In this document: piece after piece, positions 1 through 10,123 of the stretch | Numbering within the stretch: the stretch's first letter is position 1 | Layout: each line of letters starts with the position of its first letter | Source of the DNA: Dehalococcoidia bacterium | GTDB lineage: Bacteria > Chloroflexota > Dehalococcoidia > Lucifugimonadales > Australimonadaceae | DNA length: 64,000 bases | NCBI GenBank assembly: GCA_022820645.1 | Contig: JAJEFD010000009.1 | Coordinates: forward strand, 248,001-312,000 | Reading direction: 5' to 3' | The notes under the pieces: generated by a model | Database searches by the model: none | What the model was told of the DNA's origin: nothing | The model's input: only the letters and a program-made list of their open reading frames with translations | Made by a program: the position numbers and the translations under genes

Positions 1-400
1 GGAACGTCTCGATGTCGGCGGGGCGCTTCGGGTAGGCGAGCGCGAACATGGTGGTGTGGTCGCTCCCCGGCGCGCGTCCGATGCCGAGGTCGACGCGCCC
101 GGGGTAGAGCGCCTCCAGCACGGAGAACTGCTCGGCGACCTTGAGCGCGGAGTAGTGGGAGAGCATGACGCCGCCGCTGCCGACGCGGATGCTGGAGGTG
201 TTCGCGAGGAGCTGGCCGGCGAGTATCTCCGGGCTGGTGCCCGCGTACGTGCCGGTGTTGTGGTGCTCGGCGACCCAGTAGCGCGCGTAGCCGAGGCGCT
301 CGGCAGCCTGCGCCAGCAGGACGGTGTCGCGCAGCGCGCTCGCGGGCGACTCGCCGCGCCGCATCGGCGACTGGTCGGTGACGCTGAGCGTGAGCTGCAT
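1..400 (-). CDS. LLM-class flavin-dependent oxidoreductase, N-terminal part (cut by window edge)
   Basis: This gene encodes the first 133 residues of a bacterial-luciferase-like flavin oxidoreductase. The N-terminus MQLTLSVTDQSP, the AERLGYARYWVAEHHN stretch, the strand giving RVGSGGVMLSHYS and the segment YPGRVDLGIGRAPGS are typical of the MsnO8-like LLM subgroup, a TIM-barrel enzyme using FMN or F420. The substrate cannot be inferred. The start follows the stop of the upstream alpha/beta hydrolase by four bases, so the two are probably co-translated. The C-terminal part lies outside the window. Confidence 0.9.
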   Translation of the reverse strand, partial: MQLTLSVTDQSPMRRGESPASALRDTVLLAQAAERLGYARYWVAEHHNTGTYAGTSPEILAGQLLANTSSIRVGSGGVMLSHYSALKVAEQFSVLEALYPGRVDLGIGRAPGSDHTTMFALAYPKRPADIETF

Positions 401-404
401 GGGG

Positions 405-1169
405 CTAGTGCTTCGCCAGGAAGGCGAGCACTTCGCGGGTGATGGCTTCCGGCTGCTCCGGCAGCAGCGCGTGGCTGGCGTCAGGCAGGTCGACGACCTC
501 GACCCGGTCGCTGCCCAACTGCTCGCGCAGGACGTAGCCGTTCTCCGGAGTCGCCATCGGGTCGTCGAGGCCCTGGATGGCGAGCACCGGCGCGGAGCCG
601 GCGTGCCCCCACTCGGCGTAGGGCACGGAGTCGCGGGCGCTCCACTGCATGTTCTTGGTTTCGGGCGACCAGCCGTCGAGCCAGATGGAGGCGTCGTGGC
701 CGGGCGAGAAGAAGACGCGCTGCACGTCGGCGAGGCGGTCGGCAGTGGGGCGGTCGAGCTCGAAGATGCGCATGAGCGTGGGTGGGATGTCCGGCGCGGG
801 CGGCGCCTGGCCCCCGGGGGCGATCAGCGTGACGCTGCGGGTGAGGTCCGGGCGGTCGGACGCGAGGCAGCGCACGATGCGATTGCCGAAGGCGTGGCCA
901 ATGAGGTGAGCGGGCGTGCCGCCGACGTGCTCGATGGCGCCCGCAACGTCGTCCGCGAAGTCACGGAGCGTCAGACCGTCGAGGGCGGGGGAGCTGCCGT
1001 CGATCCCGCGATGGCTTACGCCGGCGGCGCGGTACCCGGCCGCTTCGAGGTCGGCCATGAGGGCGTTGAAGTCGCCGATGCCGCGTCCGAGCGAGGAGAC
1101 GAGCACCACGAGGTCTCCGCCGCCCTGCACGGTCACGTTGACCTCGCCGTCTTTCACCGGTACGAGCAT
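405..1169 (-). CDS. alpha/beta hydrolase-fold protein lacking the nucleophile serine
   Basis: This 254-residue protein has the alpha/beta hydrolase fold, with the oxyanion-region strand VVLVSSLGRG, an acid-loop Asp in GLDDPMATPEN and a late His in DASHALLPEQ. At the nucleophile elbow, where the family has G-x-S-x-G, it reads G91-H-A-F-G95, so residue 93 is Ala rather than Ser. The base reading there is unambiguous (GGC CAC GCC TTC GGC). The start is well supported by AAGGAGG five bases upstream. It lies just upstream of the LLM oxidoreductase. It may be a non-hydrolytic member of the fold or may use another mechanism; the substrate is unknown. Confidence 0.85.
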   Translation of the reverse strand: MLVPVKDGEVNVTVQGGGDLVVLVSSLGRGIGDFNALMADLEAAGYRAAGVSHRGIDGSSPALDGLTLRDFADDVAGAIEHVGGTPAHLIGHAFGNRIVRCLASDRPDLTRSVTLIAPGGQAPPAPDIPPTLMRIFELDRPTADRLADVQRVFFSPGHDASIWLDGWSPETKNMQWSARDSVPYAEWGHAGSAPVLAIQGLDDPMATPENGYVLREQLGSDRVEVVDLPDASHALLPEQPEAITREVLAFLAKH

Positions 1170-1220
1170 GGGTCCTCCTTCGGAGCGGGTGGAGTGCTGA
1201 GTATAGCGTCCCGAGAGCCC

Positions 1221-1270
1221 GCCGATTCACCCCCATCCTGGCCTTCCCCCATCAAGGGGGAAGGGATCAG
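1221..1270. repeat. palindromic repeat A (divergent copy)
   Basis: A short inverted repeat (CTTCCCCC-ATCAA-GGGGGAAG) ending in GGATCAG is a divergent copy of a repeat that recurs throughout the window with the core CTCTCCCCTCAAGGGAGAGG. It lies between the alpha/beta hydrolase and the dehydrogenase and ends five bases before the dehydrogenase stop codon. Confidence 0.7.
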
Positions 1271-1275
1271 ACGCC

Positions 1276-2346
1276 TCAGTAGCCGCGTTGCCAGTCGACC
1301 TCGTTGATGAGGGGCTCTCCGGCGAGGAAGCTGGCGATGTTGCGCTTGAGCACGTCCATGGCGAACGAGGTCGCCACGTCGACGTGCCCGGAGTTGTGCG
1401 GCGTCATGAGGACGCGCGGGTGGGACAGCAGTTCGGGGTCCGGCGGGCGGAACCACTCGTCAACGTAGACGTCGAGGTAGGCGCCGCCGACCTTGCCGGA
1501 GCGCAGGCCGTCCTTCAGGGCGCGCTCGTCGATCAGTTCGCCGCGCCCGACGTTCAGGAGCACGGCGCCGTCCTTCATCGCGGCGACGGAGGCATCGTCG
1601 ATCATGTTGCGCGTTTCGTCGGTGAGGGCGGTCGTGAGTGCGACGTAGTCGCACCCGGCGAGCATGTCGTGCAACTCGTGCGCGGGGTAGAGGGTCTCGA
1701 CGCCGTTCCCGCCGGGTTGTCGCTCCGCGATGGAGAGGCGGGAGGCGACGACGCGCATGCCCATCGCGCCCGCGAGCCGTGCGACCTCCAGCCCGATGCC
1801 GCCGAGGCCGACGACGCCCATCGTCCTGCCCGCGAGCATGCGGAGGTCGTACCCGGCGGCGTCCATCCCGCCTGCCACGGCCTGGTCGACGGCGACGCGG
1901 AGGTCCTTCGCGAAGTGGAGCGCGGCGGCGATGACCATCTCCGCGATGGGGGTGGTGTCGACGTAGCCGCGCGAGGAGGTGAGGCGGACGCGCCCGCCCC
2001 AGAGGTCGGAGTGCTGGAGGTCGGATATGCCGGCCCAGAGGTACTGCGCCCAGAGCAGGTTGGGCATTCGGGGGAGGAGCCGCTTCGGGTAGGGCAGGGT
2101 GAGCACGAGGACGTGGGTGTCGTGGAGGATCTGCTCGCACTGCTCCGGCGTGAGGCCGGTGCTCCAGGGCCGCGGCTTCCAGAGACCGGTGGTCGCGGGG
2201 AGCATTCCCGCGTCGTCCACGAACGCCTGCGCGGGCACGGCGGTGACGCTGAGGCGCCCGGGCGCGACGGCCTCCAACTCGGCGACGGGGGCGTTCTCGG
2301 TGTCCATGAACAGGAGGATGTTCAGGGGGGTTGGGGGATTCGTCAT
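1276..2346 (-). CDS. D-2-hydroxyacid dehydrogenase family protein
   Basis: This 356-residue protein belongs to the NAD(P)-dependent D-2-hydroxyacid dehydrogenase family, which interconverts 2-oxoacids and D-2-hydroxyacids. The Rossmann motif VVGLGGIGLEVARLAG is present. The catalytic Arg is in LNVGRGELID, the Glu follows in the next helix region, and the His is in MTPHNSGH. I chose the ATG giving MTNPPTPLN because the six residues before it look non-coding. It is transcribed divergently from the response regulator. The specific substrate is not predictable; homologues include phosphoglycerate and glyoxylate reductases. Confidence 0.88.
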   Translation of the reverse strand: MTNPPTPLNILLFMDTENAPVAELEAVAPGRLSVTAVPAQAFVDDAGMLPATTGLWKPRPWSTGLTPEQCEQILHDTHVLVLTLPYPKRLLPRMPNLLWAQYLWAGISDLQHSDLWGGRVRLTSSRGYVDTTPIAEMVIAAALHFAKDLRVAVDQAVAGGMDAAGYDLRMLAGRTMGVVGLGGIGLEVARLAGAMGMRVVASRLSIAERQPGGNGVETLYPAHELHDMLAGCDYVALTTALTDETRNMIDDASVAAMKDGAVLLNVGRGELIDERALKDGLRSGKVGGAYLDVYVDEWFRPPDPELLSHPRVLMTPHNSGHVDVATSFAMDVLKRNIASFLAGEPLINEVDWQRGY

Positions 2347-2415
2347 GCGGGCGATTCTACACAAGGGCGCTGCCGGGGTTTATAGTGCCATCGTTCACTG
2401 CTGAAAGGGGTAAGA

Positions 2416-3090
2416 GTGGATCAACCGTCGACACCTGTCAGGGTCATGATCGTGGATGAGCACGGGATCATGCGGGACGGCCTTCGAGAGTTGCTGGAGA
2501 ACGCGGGCGGCTTCGAAGTGGTCGGCCAGGCCGAGGACGGCGCGACAGCCGTCAAGGCAGCCCAGGAGCTCAAACCCGACGTGGTCGTCATGGACGTCCT
2601 GATGCCGGTGAAGAACGGCATCGAGGCGTGCAGGGAGATCACGGATACGCTGCCCGATACGCACGTGCTCATCCTGACCGTCGCGACCGAAGAGGACGCG
2701 GTCATCGAATCGGTCGCCGCCGGAGCGGCGGGATTCCTCCAGAAGTACACCCGGAAAGATGAGTTCCTCAGCGCGGTCCGGGACGTTGCCGGCGGTGAAT
2801 ACCGCATACCCGGCGACGTGATAAAGCGCGTGTTCAGCGGGATACGCGCGGCAGCCCCCCGGGCCGCTCCACCTGACCTCGAGAAACTGACTGCCCGGGA
2901 GCAGGAGATACTCACGCTCTTTGCGAAGGGGCTGTCGTACGCCGAGATCGGGGAAGTCCGTGGCAGCCGCCCATTGACCATCCGCAACGCCATCTACGGC
3001 ATCCAGAACAAGCTGGGGACCAGGACGAAGCAGGAGATGGTGGTCTGGGCGGTGCGCAGCGGCCTGCTGGATAACGGCTCCCCGGAGTAA
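2416..3090 (+). CDS. NarL/LuxR-family response regulator
   Basis: This 224-residue two-component regulator starts at a GTG preceded by AGGGG. Residues 8-125 form a receiver domain with the acidic pair D14-E15, phosphoacceptor D60 (VVVMDVLMP), switch T88 and conserved K110. A linker leads to a LuxR-type helix-turn-helix at about residues 155-218, opening LTAREQEILTLFAKGLSYAE. No histidine kinase is adjacent, so the partner is probably encoded elsewhere. The next gene, for a His-rich small protein, follows after about 30 bases and may be co-transcribed. Confidence 0.93.
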   Translation: MDQPSTPVRVMIVDEHGIMRDGLRELLENAGGFEVVGQAEDGATAVKAAQELKPDVVVMDVLMPVKNGIEACREITDTLPDTHVLILTVATEEDAVIESVAAGAAGFLQKYTRKDEFLSAVRDVAGGEYRIPGDVIKRVFSGIRAAAPRAAPPDLEKLTAREQEILTLFAKGLSYAEIGEVRGSRPLTIRNAIYGIQNKLGTRTKQEMVVWAVRSGLLDNGSPE

Positions 3091-3121
3091 GGGGCGGTCC
3101 AGCCCGGCCAGGAGTCCCGCG

Positions 3122-3361
3122 ATGAGCGGCGATCACCACCACGACCATAACCACGACCATCACGGCGAGCATGAGCACCGCCGGCGGCGGGGGTGGAAAG
3201 ACGCTTTCTCGCCCGAAGCCTGGTCGATGACCCTCGCCAACTTCCGGGAGAGCGAACTGCCGTGGCACAGGAGGCTCCTTGTCGCAGCCTCCAACTACGG
3301 GCGGAAGATGAAGGGAGGAGAGCACGAGTGCTGCGGCAACCCCGGGCAACCGGGTTGCTGA
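3122..3361 (+). CDS. small His-rich protein with C-terminal Cys cluster, putative metal-binding
   Basis: This 79-residue protein has an N-terminus of alternating His, Asp and Asn, with about ten His in the first 20 residues. A short conserved-looking helical core (FSPEAWSMTLANFRESELPW) follows, and the C-terminus is HECCGNPGQPGC. The His tract and three Cys suggest metal binding or handling. No signal peptide is seen. A strong AGGAG lies upstream of the ATG. It sits between a response regulator and a membrane protein in the same direction. I recall similar CCGN-x-G-x-PGC tails in uncharacterised bacterial proteins but cannot name a family. Confidence 0.75.
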   Translation: MSGDHHHDHNHDHHGEHEHRRRRGWKDAFSPEAWSMTLANFRESELPWHRRLLVAASNYGRKMKGGEHECCGNPGQPGC

Positions 3362-3469
3362 CTGAGGTAGCCCGCCGGGGTGCCCGGCGACCGCGAGAGA
3401 TCAGGGAGGACGCCGCGCGCTGCCGGAAGCGCCGGGGTCCGGATAGGGGTAGCCGTCGTGGGACACGTC

Positions 3470-4186
3470 ATGCGTTGGACAGAGAAGCAGCTGGGCGGCT
3501 GGTCGCTGCTGGTCGGGTCCGCGGCAGTGGCAGTGGGCTATGCGCTCTCGCCAGGCCGCGGGGCAGTGGACACCGTGCCCTCCACCAGCCTCAGCGACCT
3601 CACGCTGGCGATGGCGCGCAACGAGGCGCTGTCCTACACCGTGCCCATCGTCATCATCTTCGGGGCCGTGCTCATGCTGAACGGCATCGTGACCCTGTGG
3701 CGGCACGCGGCGCCAGTGCCGCGGATCGGCCTCATGGCGATGGCGATCGCGTTGGTGCTGCAGATGGTGATGCGTGGTTTCGACTACATGATCACCGGCA
3801 TGGGGGTGGCGTCGCTGGAGAGCAGCGGGACGGAGTCGGAGGAATGGCTGCAGTCGGCGCAGCACCTGCAACGGGTGGTGTGGGGGCTGCTCTTCACGTC
3901 CAACGTGGCCGGCCTTGCCGGGGTGGCGGTCTTGGCCCTGGGGCTCGCATTCCGGCCTGAACCCCTGCGTCTGCCCCCCGCGCTGAACGGCGTCGTTGCG
4001 GTGCTGGCCGTGGCGTCGCTGGTGGTGTTCGTCACCGCGTGGCATTCGGACAGGCTGGAGCTTGCATTCGCGCCGGTGTTCGCGGCGATGTCTGTGGCCG
4101 GGCTCGTCTACATGGTGCTGTTGGGGCGGGGGCTGGCGTCGTCGAAGGACACCCCGGCGAGCGAACCGGACTCGGAGGCCCTCTAG
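3470..4186 (+). CDS. uncharacterised polytopic membrane protein
   Basis: This protein of about 238 residues has roughly six hydrophobic segments (for example LLVGSAAVAVGYALS, VPIVIIFGAVLMLNGIV, LMAMAIALVLQMVM, GLAGVAVLALGLAF, VVAVLAVASLVVFVT and VFAAMSVAGLVYMVLL). Its general look resembles DUF4386-type proteins, but I do not recognise the family. The start at MRWTEKQLGG is a judgement: upstream in-frame codons are Arg/Pro-rich and non-hydrophobic. It follows the His-rich gene and the response regulator on the same strand. Confidence 0.7.
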   Translation: MRWTEKQLGGWSLLVGSAAVAVGYALSPGRGAVDTVPSTSLSDLTLAMARNEALSYTVPIVIIFGAVLMLNGIVTLWRHAAPVPRIGLMAMAIALVLQMVMRGFDYMITGMGVASLESSGTESEEWLQSAQHLQRVVWGLLFTSNVAGLAGVAVLALGLAFRPEPLRLPPALNGVVAVLAVASLVVFVTAWHSDRLELAFAPVFAAMSVAGLVYMVLLGRGLASSKDTPASEPDSEAL

Positions 4187-4207
4187 TCGGCGGACGTTCG
4201 CCGTAGC

Positions 4208-4280
4208 AACCCTCACCCCGGCCCCGTGTGCGCTCCGCTGTGGCGCACGCTGGATTCCCGCCTTCGCGCGGGAATGACGG
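4208..4280. repeat. repeats A (partial) and B
   Basis: A partial A-type start (CCCTCACCCCGGCCCC) and a hyphenated GTGTGCGC/GCGCACGC stem are followed by repeat B, a perfect stem of ATTCCCGC and GCGGGAAT around CTTCGC with the tail GACGG. The block ends four bases before the stop codon of acsA and could act as a bidirectional hairpin between the convergent membrane-protein gene and acsA. Confidence 0.8.
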
Positions 4281-4284
4281 GTTC

Positions 4285-6039
<1,755 letters not shown>

Positions 6040-6288
6040 GTCGCGCCTCTCCGGTGCTGGAGTTCAGGAGTAACGGGTAGCGGCGCAAGTGTATGGAGGG
6101 GCGGTTGGAGTGGCAAGTGGTGGGTGGTTCGAGGCACGGGGTGACGTTCCCGTCGATTTACATGACGTTTCGATGACATTCGGGCAGTCATGCTGGGCGA
6201 ATCACCGGATTCGCCGCGAATCGACCGTTTCGCGCGCCACAACGAGGCCCCGTTCCACTAGAATCCGCAGGCCATCCGGTGACGGGAC

Positions 6289-8109
6289 ATGACCAACGCT
6301 GAACAGGCAACCGGGAACATCGAGCGGCGGCACGACCTCGACGCGCTGCGGGCGTTCGCGATGCTGCTCGGCATCGTGCTGCACGCGGCGCTCGCGTTCA
6401 TCCCCGGAGCGTGGGCGGTCAGCGACGCGTCGGTCGAGGGCGACGGGACGCCGTACGCCATCCTGGTGACGGCGATCCACGGCTTCCGGATGCCGGTCTT
6501 CTTCCTGATGAGTGGCTTCTTCACGGCGATGCTGTGGCGGCAGCGCGGGCTGCGGGCGCTGGTGACCCACCGGGCGCGGCGGATCCTGTTGCCGTTGGTG
6601 ATCGCGATGATCGTCGTGATCCCGCTGACGTGGGCGGCGTGGGGCTACGCGGAGAGCGCGTCCGACGCGGTCGACGACGGCGCTGCCGCCGAAGAAGCGG
6701 AGACGGTGCCGGAGGACAACGTGTGGAAGGCTGCGTCGCGGGGCGACGTCGCCGCGCTGGAGCGACACGCGGAAGCGGGCGCGCCACTGGACGTTCCCGA
6801 CCCGGCCCTGGGCACGACGCCGCTGGGCTGGACAGCGCTGCACGGTCACGTGGACGCGGCGGAGTGGCTGCTCGACAACGGCGCGGGTGTGAACACGCTC
6901 AACGGCGACGGGAGCACAGCGTTGCACTCGGCAGCGTTCATGGGCCGGGCGGAGGTCGTGCGGCTGATGCTGGAGCGCGGCGCGGACCCCCATGCGAGAC
7001 ACCCGAACGGCGCGCTTCCGATCCACAGCAGCCAGGCGGACGCCGCGACGACGGCGTACTACGTGGGCTTGCTGGGGCTGTCGTACGAGCAGGCGGTGCT
7101 GGACGCGGGGCGCGCGGAGGTCGTGCAGCTCCTGACCGAAGCGATGGAGCGGCCGAAGTCGGCGGACGACGCTGCCGGGGCTGGGACGGACGAGGAGGCC
7201 GACGCCACGGGGGAGCGGACGGACGCGGCAAGCGGCGTGGCGCCGTACCGGGACGACCCGCATGCGGACGTAGACGACGACACGGGCCTGCTCGTGCCGT
7301 GGTACTGGGAGGCGCTGTACGTGCAGCAGTGGGGCGGGCTGTTCACCTACGACGTCTTCAGCCACCTCTGGTTCCTCTGGTATCTCGTCTGGCTGGTGGC
7401 GGCATTCGCACTGGTCGTGTGGGCAGCGGCGCGGCTGGGCCTCAGCCTGTCCCGGGTGCCGGCGCGGCTGGTCGTGACCCCTGCGCTCTACCTGTGGGCG
7501 GTGCCGGTGACGATGGCGGCGCAGTACTTCATGGGCGTCGAGGGCGCATACCCCGAGTTCGGGGCGGACACCTTCACGGGGCTCCTGCCCGCGCCGCACG
7601 TGCTGGTCTACTACGGTGTCTTCTTCGCGTTCGGGGCCGTCTACTTCACACGCAACGAGGGAGGAGCGCGCATCGGACGCTGGTGGCAGGCGACGCTGCC
7701 GCTCGCGGTGGTCGTGCTGCTCGCGGGCCTCGTGCTGACGTTCCCCGAGGACGGCGGCACGGCGCAGGGCGGCGCGCGCTGGGGCTCGCTGTTCTTCCAG
7801 GCCGCTTACGCCTGGATGATGGCGCTGGGGCTGATGGGGCTCTTCCGCGCGGTGCTGGGCGCCGGGAACGCGCGCGTGCGCTACCTGTCGGACGCCTCGT
7901 ACTGGCTCTACGTGGCGCACCTGCCGCTGATCATCGCGCTGCAGGGGTTGTCCTTCGAGTGGGCGCTGCCCTCGGCGGTCAAGCTGGTGCTGCTGATCGC
8001 GCTGACGACGGGCGTGCTGCTGGTCGTCTACGAGTGGGGCGTGCGGTACACGCCGGTGGGGACGTTGCTGAACGGGCGGCGTACGCGGGTCCGGGCCGAG
8101 GGCGTTTAG
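6289..8109 (+). CDS. acyltransferase-3 (OpgC-like) membrane protein with ankyrin repeats inserted after TM3
   Basis: This 606-residue protein begins like the acyltransferase-3 family: RRHDLDALRAFAMLLGIVLH, with the early catalytic His region, then FRMPVFFLMSGFFTAML and RRILLPLVI. After the third membrane segment comes a hydrophilic block, residues about 144-283, with three or four ankyrin repeats (TALHGHVDAAEWLLDNGAGV, TALHSAAFMGRAEVVRLMLE). An acidic linker follows, then the family continues with SHLWFLWYLVWLV and about seven more membrane segments. The family transfers acyl groups to sugars or lipids at the membrane. The ankyrin insertion is unusual. The reading frame is uninterrupted, so this is one polypeptide. 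Confidence 0.88.
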   Translation: MTNAEQATGNIERRHDLDALRAFAMLLGIVLHAALAFIPGAWAVSDASVEGDGTPYAILVTAIHGFRMPVFFLMSGFFTAMLWRQRGLRALVTHRARRILLPLVIAMIVVIPLTWAAWGYAESASDAVDDGAAAEEAETVPEDNVWKAASRGDVAALERHAEAGAPLDVPDPALGTTPLGWTALHGHVDAAEWLLDNGAGVNTLNGDGSTALHSAAFMGRAEVVRLMLERGADPHARHPNGALPIHSSQADAATTAYYVGLLGLSYEQAVLDAGRAEVVQLLTEAMERPKSADDAAGAGTDEEADATGERTDAASGVAPYRDDPHADVDDDTGLLVPWYWEALYVQQWGGLFTYDVFSHLWFLWYLVWLVAAFALVVWAAARLGLSLSRVPARLVVTPALYLWAVPVTMAAQYFMGVEGAYPEFGADTFTGLLPAPHVLVYYGVFFAFGAVYFTRNEGGARIGRWWQATLPLAVVVLLAGLVLTFPEDGGTAQGGARWGSLFFQAAYAWMMALGLMGLFRAVLGAGNARVRYLSDASYWLYVAHLPLIIALQGLSFEWALPSAVKLVLLIALTTGVLLVVYEWGVRYTPVGTLLNGRRTRVRAEGV

Positions 8110-8128
8110 CCCCCCGCCTCCGCAGAGC

Positions 8129-8183
8129 CCTCACCCACGCGCTGAAGCGCGTTACCCTCTCCCTCAGGAGAGGGGAGCAGACA
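8129..8183. repeat. repeat A copy with extra stem
   Basis: The unit GCCCTCACCCACGCGCTG is followed by an AAGCGCG stem, then ACCCTCTCCCTCAGGAGAGG and a GGAGCAGAC tail. It lies between the convergent acyltransferase and LLM genes and ends a few bases before the LLM stop codon. Confidence 0.75.
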
Positions 8184-8187
8184 CGCG

Positions 8188-9339
8188 TCAGCGGTAGACC
8201 GTGCTGACGTGGTTGCGGAGGGCGGGCATGACCTGCTCCGCGATGCGCTCCATGTTGCCGACCGCTTGCTCGTGCGGCATCGAGCCGAACTGCGGCAGCA
8301 GGACGAGCGTGCCGATGCCGGACTCGTCGATGCACTCGCGGAGGCGGCGCGTCACGGTCTCCGCGGAGCCGACGACCATCTGCGAGTTGTTATCGAGTTG
8401 CTCGATGGTGGTGCGCTGCGTCCCGATGGCGGAGAAGGCGCGCAGGACGTTCTTCGCTGAGTCCTCGGAGAGGTAGCCGGGCGGGAAGAAGACGGGCAGC
8501 GGGCGGCGCACCAGCTGGTTGAAGAGGTACTCGGCGTGCGGCCTCGCCTCGTCGATAGCGGCCTCGTCGGTTGAACCGACGTAGACCGGCAGCGCCCAGC
8601 CCATCTGCTCGGGGGCGGCGTCGTAGCCGTTCTCGCGTGCGGCGTCGCGGTACTGCCCCATGAAGCGGGCGACGTTGCGGAACGGCGTGAAGGTGACGAT
8701 GAAGGTGTAGCGGCGCTCCGCCGCCCAGCCGATCGTCTCGCCGCTGCCCTGCGACGGTATCCAGATGGGCGGGTGCGGCTGCTGGAGGGGGCGCGGCCAC
8801 GGGTTCACGTACTCGAAGCGGTAGTGCTTCCCCTCCCAGCGGAACGGGCCGGGGCGCGTCCACGACTCGACGATGAGGTCGTGCGCCTCGCGGAAGCGCT
8901 CGAGGCTGGTGGCAGGGTTCATCGTGAAGTTGTGGTACTCGGGACCGATGCCGCGCACGAAGCCGCAGATGACCCGGCCGCCGCTGATGACGTCCATCAT
9001 CGCGACCTCCTCAGCGACGCGCAGGGGGTGGTCGCGCAGCGGCGTCGCGTTGCCGAGGATGGCGATCCTGGCCCGCTGTGTGCGGGCTACGAGGTAGGAG
9101 GCGATGACGTCCGGCGACGGCATGAGGCCGTAGGCGGTCTGGTGGTGTTCGTTGACGGCGATGGCGTCGAACCCCAACTCCTCGGCGTAGACGAGCTGCG
9201 AGAGGTACTGCTCGTACACCTCGGCGCCTCGCTCCGGGTCGAAGTGGGCATTGGAGTAGGTGACCCACGCCGAGCGCTCACTCTCGAACGACTCGTCGAG
9301 GTGCGGCCAGGGCATGAGGTGGAAGTAGACGAACTGCAT
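8188..9339 (-). CDS. LLM-class flavin-dependent oxidoreductase (alkanal monooxygenase-like)
   Basis: This 383-residue TIM-barrel flavin oxidoreductase starts at MQFVYFHLMPWPHLDE. Typical motifs are LGFDAIAVNEHHQTAYG near the N-terminus, AILGNATPLRDHPLRVAEE, and the flavin-phosphate region around IWIPSQGSGETI. Proteins of this look use FMNH2 or F420 to oxidise small organic substrates. It is the last gene of a minus-strand run with the alpha/beta hydrolase and the TPP-dependent enzyme, which suggests a catabolic set in which oxygenation is followed by hydrolytic and lyase steps. The substrate is not inferable. Confidence 0.92.
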   Translation of the reverse strand: MQFVYFHLMPWPHLDESFESERSAWVTYSNAHFDPERGAEVYEQYLSQLVYAEELGFDAIAVNEHHQTAYGLMPSPDVIASYLVARTQRARIAILGNATPLRDHPLRVAEEVAMMDVISGGRVICGFVRGIGPEYHNFTMNPATSLERFREAHDLIVESWTRPGPFRWEGKHYRFEYVNPWPRPLQQPHPPIWIPSQGSGETIGWAAERRYTFIVTFTPFRNVARFMGQYRDAARENGYDAAPEQMGWALPVYVGSTDEAAIDEARPHAEYLFNQLVRRPLPVFFPPGYLSEDSAKNVLRAFSAIGTQRTTIEQLDNNSQMVVGSAETVTRRLRECIDESGIGTLVLLPQFGSMPHEQAVGNMERIAEQVMPALRNHVSTVYR

Positions 9340-9345
9340 GGGGGA

Positions 9346-9386
9346 CACCCTCACCCTGACCCTCTCCCAGAGGGAGAGGGGAGATC
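9346..9386. repeat. repeat A supplying a gene's 3' end
   Basis: A near-complete A copy (ACCCTCACCCTGACCC, then CTCTCCCAGAGGGAGAGG and GGAGATCA) lies between two co-oriented genes. Read on the minus strand, it encodes the last ten or so residues and the TGA stop of the upstream alpha/beta hydrolase. Confidence 0.85.
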
Positions 9387-10118
9387 ATTGAGGAACCCGG
9401 CCACGAGGGCTGCTGTGGCGTCGGGCTGCTCGCGCGCGGGGAAGTGGCCTGCGTTGTCCACGACGGCGAGCCGCCCATCCGGCGCGCCGTTCGCCAGCGC
9501 CTCGCCGTGGGCGAGCGAGAGGAATCGGTCGTTCGCGCCCCAGACCACGAGCGCCGGGGCGCGCAGGCGGTGGAGGCGTCCGGCGAGCGCGGGGTTGACG
9601 TAGCGCGGCTGCCAGACAAGGCGTGCGGTCATGCTCTCGTTGCGGATGGCGGAGTCCTCGTCCACCTCCGGCGCGCACTCGGGGTTGTCGAAGAAGAGGG
9701 CGGGCCGCTCGTCCTGCCGCAGCACGAAGTAGTCGAACGGCGGGTCGCCGGGGATGTCGATGCCGGGCGCGCCGATGGCGACGAGCGCGGAAGCGGGCGC
9801 ACCGCGTGTCGCGGCCTCGACCGCGAGCCAACCGCCGAGACTCGCGCCGACTATGGCCGTGGGGGCGAGGGCGTCGGCGAGGTCGGCGACGGTGAACGCG
9901 AGGTCGTCGAGCGTGTCGGCCCAGTCGGGGCGTTCGCTGCAGCCGAAGCCGGGTAGCTCCGGCGCGGTGACCTCGAAGCGCTCGGCGAGGCGGTCGAGGA
10001 ACGGCGTCCATGCGGACGAGAGCTCGTCGTGGATGTAGAGCAGGCGCGGGCCGTTCCCGGCGCGGAGGGCTGCGACGCTGACTTGGGGGAGGTCGATGGT
10101 GGTCTGGGTTGGCGGCAT
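9351..10118 (-). CDS. alpha/beta hydrolase
   Basis: This 255-residue hydrolase of the alpha/beta fold has an intact triad: nucleophile in VGASLGGW, acid in VVWGANDRF and His in DNAGHFPAR. It starts at MPPTQTTIDL, five bases after the TPP-dependent enzyme gene, and probably shares its transcript. Its C-terminal residues (LPSPSGRGSG) and stop codon are encoded by an intergenic repeat, so the original C-terminus has probably been replaced or extended. The substrate is unknown; the fold covers esterases, C-C hydrolases and lactonases. Confidence 0.88.
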   Translation of the reverse strand: MPPTQTTIDLPQVSVAALRAGNGPRLLYIHDELSSAWTPFLDRLAERFEVTAPELPGFGCSERPDWADTLDDLAFTVADLADALAPTAIVGASLGGWLAVEAATRGAPASALVAIGAPGIDIPGDPPFDYFVLRQDERPALFFDNPECAPEVDEDSAIRNESMTARLVWQPRYVNPALAGRLHRLRAPALVVWGANDRFLSLAHGEALANGAPDGRLAVVDNAGHFPAREQPDATAALVAGFLNDLPSPSGRGSG

Positions 10119-10123
10119 GAGGG

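Noticed and set aside
6040..6288. Search for a gene or regulatory site between acsA and the acyltransferase
   Set aside because: No frame with a ribosome binding site, no strong hairpin and no repeat copy were seen in these 249 bases.
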